DNA of 26,924 nucleotides from a virus, in the IMG/VR virus record IMGVR_UViG_3300021368_001979, positions 1 through 26,924 of that record. One strand, 5' to 3'. Below are positions 4,160-15,000 of the stretch, piece by piece. Made by a program: the position numbers and the translations under genes. The number at the start of each line of letters is the position of its first letter. The stretch's first letter is position 1. The notes below the pieces were generated by a model that had not been told where the DNA came from, ran no database searches, and saw only the letters and a list, made by a program, of their open reading frames with translations.

Positions 4160-6040
4160 ATGCCTTTTACTAAATTTACAAATCTAGATTTTGACCAAAT
4201 TAGGTCCTCAATCAAAGACTATCTCCGTGCTAACTCTACATTTACGGATTTTGACTTTGAAGGATCTAATTTTTCTATTTTAATTGACACGCTAGCATAT
4301 AACACATATATTACTGCCTACAACTCTAATATGGTTGTTAATGAATCCTTCTTGGATTCGGCAACTTTAAGAGAAAATGTCGTTTCTTTGGCAAGAAACA
4401 TTGGTTATGTACCACGCTCTAGAAGCGCTGCTAAGGCGCAGGTATCATTGGAGATACCAACTACCAGCACATCCCCTACAATGACCTTAAAAGCGGGTCT
4501 GGTGTGTGTAGGGAGCGTCAATGATAGTCAATATGTTTTTTCAACTCCAGAAGATATTACAACAACCATTAATTCTGGTGTAGGAAAGTTTGAAGATGTC
4601 ATAGTTTGCCAAGGAACCTTCCTGAAGAAGCAATTTACTGTTGATGGTTCTTTAGATCAACGCTTTATTTTACAAAATCCTTATATTGATACTTCTACAA
4701 TCGTTGTTTATGTAAAAGGTTCATCTGATGATGGTAAAGGTAGGGAATATGAACTTGCTGACAACATTTTAAACTTAAATAAAGACTCTGAAATCTATCT
4801 TTTACAAGAAGTTCAGGATGAGAAGTATGAACTTCTCTTTGGAGATGGATATTTTGGCAAAAAACTGGAAAATGGCGCTGTTATCACTGTTACTTACATC
4901 GTCACTGACGGAATTGATGGAAACGGAGCAACAAATTTCTCATATTCTGGCAGAATAACTGATAATCTTGATAATGTCATTGTCCCAAGCAATAATGTCA
5001 CTCTCACAACGGTAAGTAAGGCGCAAAATGGTGGTGCAATTGAAAGTATTGACTCAATTAAGTACTTTGCACCAAGAATTTACTCTTCTCAGTACCGTGC
5101 AGTCACTGCTAGGGACTATGAAGCGATAATTCAGTCAATTTACCCCAATACAGAGTCGGTTGCAGTCGTTGGTGGTGAAGAATTAGACCCACCACAGTTT
5201 GGAAACGTCATTATTAGCATAAAACCAAAAAATGGTGACTATGTTTCCGACTTTGACAAGCAAAATATTGCCTCAAAACTGAAAAATTACTCTCTGTCTG
5301 GCATAAATCAGCAAATTATTGATCTGAAGGTACTTTTTGTTGAAATTGAGTCTTCAGTTTATTACAATAATGCAAAAGTATCCAATGTTAATGATTTGAA
5401 GACACAAGTGTCCTCTGTATTGAATTCTTTTGCTACTGCAAACATTAATCAGTTTGGAGGTCGTTTCAAATATAGTAAATTGTGTCAAACCATCGATGGT
5501 GCCGATACTTCAATCACATCTAATATCACAAAAGTCAGAATTAGACGTAACTTGAAGACTTTAGTTAATCAGGCAGCACAATATGAACTTTGCTATGGAA
5601 ACCAGTTCCATATGAACAAAGATGGATTTAATATCAAGAGTACTGGTTTTGGACTGTCTGGAAGGAATGGAACGTTCTACTTTACAGACACTCCAGGAAC
5701 TAATGGTAAGGGTGTTATCGCTGTAGTTAAGGATGTTAATGATAATGGTGAATATGAGGTTGTAATCAAGTCTGCTGGCACTGTAGATTATATAAAAGGT
5801 GAAATAATTCTGAATACTATCACATTCTCTTCAACAGAGAAGGAAAACGACATTATTGAGATTCAAGCAGTACCAGAATCCAATGATGTTATTGGTCTGA
5901 AGGACCTTTATCTCTCATTCTCAGTTGCAGATAGTGAGATAAATATGGTTAAAGATACTATTACATCTGGCGAACAGATTTCTGGCGTCGGTTATAAAGT
6001 TACTTCAAGTTATCTAAACGGAGAGCTAACGAGAGGATAG
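4160..6040 (+). CDS. 6: Baseplate wedge protein gp6 (Baseplate_J type)
   Basis: The 626-residue product compares with about 660 in T4 gp6. The central block at about residues 303-365 reads YFAPRIYSSQYRAVTARDYE, then YPNTESV, a GGEELDPPQFG motif and IKPKNG. This is the signature of gp6 and the wider Baseplate_J family. The N-terminus (DFDQIRSSIKDYLRANSTF, then the YNTYITAYNSNMVVNESFLD helix) is also typical. Two gp6 copies per wedge form the inner ring that clamps gp25 and gp7. The C-terminal fifth (NIKSTGFGLSGRNGTFYF onwards) is beta-rich. It starts 4 nt after gp25 and ends 1 nt before the gp7-type gene, so the three are surely cotranscribed. Confidence 0.95.
   Translation: MPFTKFTNLDFDQIRSSIKDYLRANSTFTDFDFEGSNFSILIDTLAYNTYITAYNSNMVVNESFLDSATLRENVVSLARNIGYVPRSRSAAKAQVSLEIPTTSTSPTMTLKAGLVCVGSVNDSQYVFSTPEDITTTINSGVGKFEDVIVCQGTFLKKQFTVDGSLDQRFILQNPYIDTSTIVVYVKGSSDDGKGREYELADNILNLNKDSEIYLLQEVQDEKYELLFGDGYFGKKLENGAVITVTYIVTDGIDGNGATNFSYSGRITDNLDNVIVPSNNVTLTTVSKAQNGGAIESIDSIKYFAPRIYSSQYRAVTARDYEAIIQSIYPNTESVAVVGGEELDPPQFGNVIISIKPKNGDYVSDFDKQNIASKLKNYSLSGINQQIIDLKVLFVEIESSVYYNNAKVSNVNDLKTQVSSVLNSFATANINQFGGRFKYSKLCQTIDGADTSITSNITKVRIRRNLKTLVNQAAQYELCYGNQFHMNKDGFNIKSTGFGLSGRNGTFYFTDTPGTNGKGVIAVVKDVNDNGEYEVVIKSAGTVDYIKGEIILNTITFSSTEKENDIIEIQAVPESNDVIGLKDLYLSFSVADSEINMVKDTITSGEQISGVGYKVTSSYLNGELTRG
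5938..5945 (+). promoter_or_regulatory. Weak late-promoter candidate GATAAATA inside gene 6
   Basis: GATAAATA occurs 96 nt before the ATG of the gp7-type gene. A second GATAAATA lies at almost the same distance before the DUF4815 gene. Both are coding sequence in an AT-rich genome, so chance is a serious alternative. Confidence 0.25.
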
Positions 6041-6041
6041 A

Positions 6042-9000
6042 ATGATACAAACCGGGTTTGAAAGAAGGGTCAAGATTCAGCAGGTCATTGCTAATCAACT
6101 TCCAGAATTTCTGAGAGCTGAAAGTCCCAAATCTATTGACTTCTTCAAACAATACTACGTTTCGCAGGAATATCAGAGTGGTCCAACAGATCTTGTTGAG
6201 AATTTAGACCAATATCTGAAACTTGACAACCTTACACCAGAAGTTGTAAGTGGATATACTAGTTTGTCTGCTGGTATTTCTGCTACTGCTGATACTGTTG
6301 AAGTAGAATCTACCAAGGGTTTCCCTAATGAGTACGGTCTCTTCAAGATTAATGATGAAATTATAACATATACTGGCATTACCACCAACTCTTTTACGGG
6401 ATGTATTAGAGGTTTTAGTGGTATTACCTCTTATCGTTCTTCCCTAAATCCAGAAGAACTAGTTTTTGAAGATACCAATCAGGCATCTCATGGTGCTGGT
6501 ACTGTAGTTCAAAACCTTAGTTCTCTCTTCTTAAAAGAATTCTACAAGAAATTAAAATATTCTTTTGCTCCTGGTCTAGAAGATGTTGATTTTGTAGATA
6601 ATTTAGACGTTAATAACTTTATCAAAGAGATAAGAAGTCTCTACGAAGCAAAAGGAACAGAAGATTCTTTCAAAATTTTATTCAAAGTTCTATATGGTGT
6701 TGATCCAAAGGTAATTGATTTAGAAGATTACTTAATCAAACCATCTACAGCAACCTATACAAGAAGAGAAGAAGTTGTTGTTGAAAGGATTTCTGGAGAT
6801 CCAAATAAGTTAATTGGTCAAACTATTACAAAATCTAGTGATAGTGCTACTAATGCTGCAGTATCTGAAGTAGAAATCTTCACTCGTTCTGGTATTAGCA
6901 CCTACTACAAACTTAAATTATTTGTTGGATTTGATGATAGAGATCTTATTGAAGGAACTTTTGATGTTCAGGCATCTACAAAGGTCATTAATCCAGTTAG
7001 TGTTGGTGCATCTGTTATTACCGTAGACTCTACGATTGGTTTTGGACAAACTGGCACGGTTATTTCTGGAAGAAATACTATTGAATATACTGATAAGACT
7101 GTAAATCAGTTTCTTGGATGTACTGGTATTGGAACTGCTATCCCAACTGCTACTGAACTAAGAACTGATGAGTATTATATTGGATATGAAAATGGTGATA
7201 CCACAAAACCAGTTAAGATCCGTATTGGAGGAGTTCTTTCAGAATTCAATCAAATTGGAGATGTTCTGCTTTCTAGTGAAGGTCAGAAAATCTACGTTAA
7301 GAATATTGGTAAGAAAATAAAAAATCCCGAACTTAATAAGACTGATGAGCAAATATTTGCAAATAGTTGGATTTATAACACAAGTTGTAGATTTGAAGTA
7401 AAAAGCGTCTCTGGTGCTACATTCCAGTTGAAGAGCAATATTGATAAATCTAGTCTAAAGATTGGAGATACTGTAGATATTCTCAATGGTAGCACAGAAA
7501 CTGTAGAGCATAGCAATGCAACTGTTTCTATTGTTGATGTTACCAATAAGCAAATTACACTTGATAATCTTGCCGGATTTACTGAAGATCCTGCTATCAA
7601 CTATACAATCCGAAGAAAACTGAATACCGCTACCAGTAGCGGTGCTGCTCTGTTCTATGGCGATGATAACATTACCACTGATGTTCAGAACTTGTATGTT
7701 GATGACGATTTTGCCTATGTTGCATCTAACTCTTTACCATCCTATGATATTGTTGAAGACACTTTAAGTTCTACTCTGGCAAATGCTAGCGGAAGTTCTC
7801 TTCAAGACTTTGATAATTCTACTTTAAAATATAATATTATTTCTTTTAGTAGTGATGTTCCTTTCATAACTGGTGATGAAGTCTCCTATAAAGCAGGCGC
7901 AGACACCCTTGTAGGCGTCTCTGAGGGCACTTATTATGTGGAAGTTCTCGGTATCCCCAATCAGATTAAACTATACGCTTCTAGGTCATTAGTTGGAAGT
8001 GGCACTAATTTACAGTTCACTGCTCCCGATAACGACGGCACTCACAAATTTACCATTGAGAGTCAGAAGAGTGAAAAGATTTATCCTTCACAGTCTCTGA
8101 AAAAGTTCCCACTTGTAAGAAATATTGCTGATGGGAATGCAACTCCTACTATTCCAGGATCTACTGGGATGTTAGTTAATGGTGTTGAAATCATTAACTA
8201 TAAAACACCAGATAAGATTTACTATGGTCCTATTAAGAAAGCGAATTTGTTCAATGGTGGTACTGGATATGATGTAATCAATCCACCAACTATTGAGATT
8301 ACTGCTGCCGCTAGTGGATTTACAACTGCTTTAGTAAGACCTGTTGTTAAAGGTCAAGTAAATAATGTTCAGGTTGATCCACAAGATTTTGACCTGCTTG
8401 ATGTTACTTCTATCACTATTACTGGTGGTAATGGTTCTGGTGCTGTTTTAGAACCAATTGTAGAGACAAGATATCGTGAAATTGAGTTTGATGCTCGTTT
8501 AGATGTAGTAGGTGGTGGTCTTAACATCAATAGCGAGACTATTACTTTTACTACACAACATAATCTTAGAAATGGTGATCGTGTTGTTTATAGTAGAAAT
8601 GGAAATCCTGCTCTTGGTATAGGAACTTTTGGTGGTTCTAATGCACACCAAGATAGGGCACTTTCAAGCGGTTCAGTCTATTATGCTGAAGTTGTCAATA
8701 GCACTAGCATTAAAATCTTTGATTCCCAGGATGACTTTAACGCTGGAATCAATACTGTAGGATTTACTACATCATCTAGTGGTCTTCATAAGTTTAGGTT
8801 GTTTGATGGAAAGAAAACGTTAAGTTCCATTAAAGTGATTGACTCTGGTAGTGGATATGAAAACAGATTACTGAAGGTTAAACCTGTAAATATCTCCACT
8901 GTAGAAGATACTATTACATTTAAGAACCACGGATTCTCTGATGGTGATAAGATTGTCTATTCTAGTGATGGCGACTCCGTATTGAATCCTGCAGTCCAAT

Positions 9001-12000
9001 ATCAGGTTATTAAACTTGATGACGATACTTTCAAACTTGCTAACGCTGGTGTTGGTGGAACAATCACCACAAACTACATCAAAAAGAATTATGTAAGTCT
9101 CCATGCGTTCAACAGCTCTAGTGGTACTTTCCAAAACTTTGCATATCCTCCAATTACAATAACCGTAAATGCTGAGTTTGATGGTGTATCTGGAGTTATC
9201 ACAGCAACTCCTTCTATTAGAGGTGAGATTGTTGACCTTTATCTGTATGAAACTGGAACGGGATATGGTTCTACTATTCTAAACTTCCACAAGAAACCAG
9301 ATATTCTTGTTAAGACTGGTAAGAATGCTGAACTAAAACCAATTATATCTGAAGGTAGCGTAAGTTCCGTTCAAGTAACTAGTGGTGGTAGTGAGTATTC
9401 ATCTGCTCCAGATATAGAAGTTAGGGGAGATGGTGTTGGTGCTAAGGTGAGAGCGATCGTAAGTAATGGGAAAATAATTAATACTGTTGTATTGAATGGA
9501 GGTGTTGGATATACTCAGAACAATACTACTATCGCTGTTACTTCTGCAGGTGCTCGCGCTGTTCTTGGATTAGAAGTCAGAGATCTTACACTCAATGGTC
9601 ATGATAGATTTGGTGATGAGATTTTACTTGAATCTGGCGACAAACTCCAATATGGTATGGTTGGTTATTCAACTGCCATTGGTCTTAATAATTTTGACGA
9701 CGATGGTCAATCACATTCCCCAATCATTGGATGGGCATATGATGGAAACCCCATATATGGTGGTTATTCTTACACTGACCCCTCAGATATAGACTCTGAT
9801 ATTAAGATTCTTGATAGTGGGTATGAGTTATTATCTTCCGATGTTATTGATAGACCATCTGGATTTGCTGATGGTTTCTTTGTTGAAGACTATAAGTTCA
9901 CCGCTTCTGGTGATTTGGATGAGCATAATGGTAGATACTCTAAGACTCCAGAGTTTCCAAATGGTGTCTATGCCTATCATGCTGCCATCACTTCAGATGG
10001 TAAGAATAGTAAGTTCCCATTCTTTGTAGGTAATACTTACACTTCTATCCCTTGCAGACAAGATGTTGATCAAACATTCGATTTCAATTCTTCTAGTCTC
10101 AGAAGAAATACTCTGCCATATGTTGCAGGCGATAAGTATGCTAATAATGACTTTACATCAGAACCTAATGAGGTAATTGCACAATCTGCAGTTATTGATT
10201 CTATCACACAAGGTTCTGTTGATGGATTTAATATTAATGTTGCTGGTTCTGATTATAGAGTTGGTGAATTAGTTTCTTTTGATAATGATGAAACTAATGG
10301 TGGTGGTCTGAGTGCTTATGTAAGTAAAGTTACTGGTAAATCTATCGTTGATGTTGTAACAACTACTTTATCTTATGATAATACCATTTTAGTTTGGAAC
10401 GATAACAATGTATCTGTTACTGTAGACCCATCACATGAATATCTTGATAATGAACAAGTTGAGATATCTGGTCTGTCTACATTTGTTTCTGGACTGATTA
10501 AATCTCACATAATTGGTGTAACTTCTGAGAGAACTCGTCTTTCTATTGAAGCACCAGCAAACTCCACTGTTGGTTTTGTAACCGATATTTTCGTTAATCG
10601 AATTGTTGATTCAATCTCTGTAGGAAGCACTCTGCGCATCGGTACAGAGGTTCTTTCAGTATTAGGTACATTCCCTAACAATAAGGTTTTAAGGGTAATC
10701 AGAGGCACAGCAGGCACCGCACAGACTGCAACAAGTGAAGTGTTTGTATCTCCCAGATCTTTTACGCTTCCAGTAAGTGTACCATACTTTGAATCTTCTA
10801 TAAACGATAAGGTATTCTTCAATCCTCAACAGTCTGTTGGTATTGGAACAACTACAGGATTGTCGTTACTCAAGAAATATTTTATTGGTTCCCGAGATTA
10901 TGATGTCTCTGTTCCTATTCAGGGAATATACATTCCAGATCATCCATTCATCACTGGTCAGGAAGTTACATTTGAAAGATTGACTGGTGCGAATAATATT
11001 ACAGTGTCTGATTTGGCAACTGGTAGTGCTACATTCAATATACCAGCATCTGGAGATAGTCAAACCTTATTTGTAATTAACAAGGGTGAGAACATAATCG
11101 GTCTCTGCACACAAGTTGGTCTTACTACAAATACCAATGGTCTCTATTTCAGATCAGCTCCAACTAATGGTGATAGTTCTGATTTTAGATATTCTTTGAC
11201 TTCAAACAAAACTCAAGTAACTGCTAGAGCAGAACGTATTAAGGCAAGAGTTGCCGTCTCTACTGCACACGGTCTTAATAATGGAGATATTGTTGATCTA
11301 ACAGTCAATCCTAACCAATCAGTAGGTATTGGAACTTCTGTATCGGTATATCTTAAGTATAACTCTACTCATGACAAATTACTGATCAATCCTATTGGAT
11401 TTACTTCTGAGTCAGTTTCTACTACTACAGATACTATTACGATCACGAATCATGGATTTAAAACTGGCGATAAAGTCTTCTATGAATCTGATCTGAATAT
11501 AACTGGTCTTTCTGAAGGTTCATATTTTGTTTATAGACTTGATGATGATAATTTTAATCTTACGAATACGAAGTATGATGCAGTTTCTTTTCCTCCAACT
11601 GTTGTAAGTCTTGGTTCTACTGGTGGTGCTGCTCAAGAACTATCTTTAATCAATCCTAATCTTGATGTTATTAGAAATAATAATCTTGTATTTAATACTT
11701 CTGATACTTCATTAAGTGGATATAACTTTAACTTATACTATGATAAAGAATTCAAGAACCCACTTGTTTCTGTTGGAAGCTCAACTACATTCAGCACCGT
11801 TGGTTTAGGAACTGTTGGTGTAACATCAACTGCAACCTTTACTTTAAACTATGAGAAGAGTCTTCCTTCTAAGATTTACTATCAGATAGACAAAGGTAAT
11901 TACATTAGTACTGCCGATACTGAAGTAACTAATTACTCTGAAATATCTTTTTCTGATAGCGCATATACAGGACAATATTCTATTACTGGTGCCGGCGGAA

Positions 12001-15000
12001 CAGTTTTTACTGTTTCCTTAAAAGATAATCCAGAAACTCTTGAATATACTCAAAATAACACAAGCACTCTGAAGTATGAAACTTCATCTGAAAGAGCAGT
12101 GGGTGGTGTTGCAGATCTTGCAATTACTTTTGGTGGAGCAAACTATAAAAAACTTCCTAAGTTTGTAAGTATTGCTTCTACTGCAGGAATTAATGCAGAT
12201 ATTATTCCAACTTCCAATACTATCGGTAGAATTAATCAGGTCACAATCAAAGATACTGGATTTGATTTTTCGGCAGATAAAACTCTAAATCCAGAAGTTT
12301 ATATCTCTCCAAATGTCAATATTATTAATAGGAACACTATTAGTGATATTGAAGTTACAGATGGTGGCAGAAATTATACTTCTGCTCCAGATCTTGTTCT
12401 TGTTGATCCAAATACAGGTTCTGTGTATACAAATGGTAATCTTATTGCCAAAATGCAGGGTTCTTCAATTATTAGTGTGAATATATTGGAATCTCCAAAA
12501 GGAGTTTCTGATACTGTATCTAAAGTATATTCAGTTAATAATAGTAATGGCGTTGGTATTAGTAGTGTATTCAGTTCTGCTTCTGGTATTGTGACATGTG
12601 TTCTTAACACACCAATTACTACAGGATTTACTAGCGCACCATTTTCTCCTGGAGATTTTGTGTTCTCTGAAAATATTGGTCTAGCATCTTCTGAAGGAAC
12701 TGGATTTAACTCTGCAGATTACAAATATAATTTCTTTAGAGTTACTGCATATAGAAATACTAACCCTGCTGAGGTTGAGTTTGATCTTGATACAACTAAT
12801 GCTGGAATCGCTGTAACTGATGCTTCAAGCACATTTGGTTTACTTGTTAATAAGAAAAACTATCCAATATTCAATGTAATTCAAACACCATTAGATTTTA
12901 TTATTGGAGAACCTCTACTCATTAAATCTGGTGGCGATTATACAGAAATTGATTTGATTGTCACTGAAAATCTTAATGACTCAATCAAAGTTTATGGATC
13001 TTATGATCTTGTTGCTAATGATTGTATTGTTGGTCAAAATTCTGGAACAGTAGCAACTGTCAATACTATTACAGAAAATGAGGGTGTTTTTAAGATTGAT
13101 TATTCTTTGACTACAGAGAACGGTTGGTCTGATGATATTGGCAAACTCAATGAAGACTATCAGGTCACCCCAGATAATGATTACTATCAAAATCTTTCTT
13201 ACAGTATCAAGAGTCCTATTGAGTTTGAAGATTGGGTAAATCCTGTTAATAGAGTTATTCACTCTTCTGGTCTGAAGAACTTTGCAGATACTGGTATTAC
13301 TTCAACCGCTAAAGTTTCTACCGCTCAAACAGCATCTAGTTCTAGTGATGCTCTCCTCGATATTATTAATGTAAACGATTCTGGTGAAGTTATGAGAGTT
13401 GATACTATCAACTTCTTTGACTTTGGTATTGATGTAGATACTTCAAACGAAAAATCTAAATTTATCAAATTCCGAAATAAGAGACTTTCAGATTATATTG
13501 AGTGTAGAACTAACAGAGTTCTTACGATTGATAACTTTAATAATCTGTTCTCCAATCAAGAAAATGCAAACAGCACTTTATATAAGGATATTGATATCTT
13601 TAACCCCAATGATGGACTTAGTAGATATTTCCTTCAGATAATCAAACCCGATGGTACAGAAGTTCAAGCAACTGAAGTTATCATTATCAATTCTCCAAAT
13701 GATGACTTAATTACTGTTGAAAGAGCAAGTTCTCATAGTACAGATGATGATCTTGCAAGTATTCAAGCAATAACTGATAGTTTTGGTTCTTCTTCTCTCA
13801 GACTTACTCCAGCAGATCCATATAATAAAGATTTGGATGTTAAGTTTATCAAGAATAACTTCAATACAACTCTTGCCGGTATTGGTACACAATCTGTCGG
13901 TTTTGTAAATCTGATTGGTGGTAATGTTTCTGTTTCTACGGCATCAACAAGCACTGTTTATGCAAGCCCTGTTGGTGCAGTGGAGTCTATCTTTGCTACC
14001 GTTGAACTTACGGATACGATCACAAAGGATAAGACGGTTGTTGATATGTTCATTGATCATAATGGAACAGATACATTTAAGTCTGACTTCTTCTTTGATA
14101 ACAGTCCTAAGACTGGTTCTTCCGATAAATTTATTGGAACATTCACTAGCAATATTGATTCTGGTATTCTGAAGTTAGATTTTGAGAATACAGAATCTAA
14201 TCCTGTTTTAGTTCGCTCTAGAATTGTTGGATTTGGAACTACTGCTACCGGTATTGGTACTCATACCTTCAAAGCATCTGGTCAACCAGATGATTCTGTA
14301 AGAGAGGGTAGATTGGAATCATCTTTCTCCAAAATCCCAAATACTGGAATTTCTACAATTAGAACTTATGATCTTTCTGATGTAACTACTGTAAAATCTA
14401 CTGCTAAAGTTTCTTACGGAAATACTTCTGCTTTGCATCAAGTATTGTACAATCATGATCAAACGGATGCTTTCGCGATGCAGTATCCATTCCTTTCCAA
14501 TAATGATGTTATTGGTATTGGAACATTTGGTGCAGACATTGATGGTACTGAATTTAATCTTATATTCTATCCAGATGCAAATATTAATGAAGAAATCACA
14601 GTTCAATTGTATAGTGAACTAATACAAACCGAAAAAGATCTTAACAACGTACCTGCAGTATTGACCTATGGATCGATAAATGAGCAACTGAAGACATCGC
14701 AATTTGATGCTGTAAATGGAGACAGAACTAACATCTTTGACTTTGATGTTAAGCATAACGGTATTCCTATCTTTGAGAAGCAGTTTAATCCAGCAGACTC
14801 TACTGCTGTAGACCTCGCCACTGGTACATTCTCAATCTCAGATCACTTCTTCAGCAATCAAGAAAAACTAATCTATACTCCAAGATCCACATTTATTAAT
14901 AGTGGTTTTGGTTCTATGGTTATGACTGGTGGCGATCCACTTCCTCGCGAAGTATTTGCTATCAAGGTAAACAATGACCAGTTTAGAGTTTCTCTAACTG

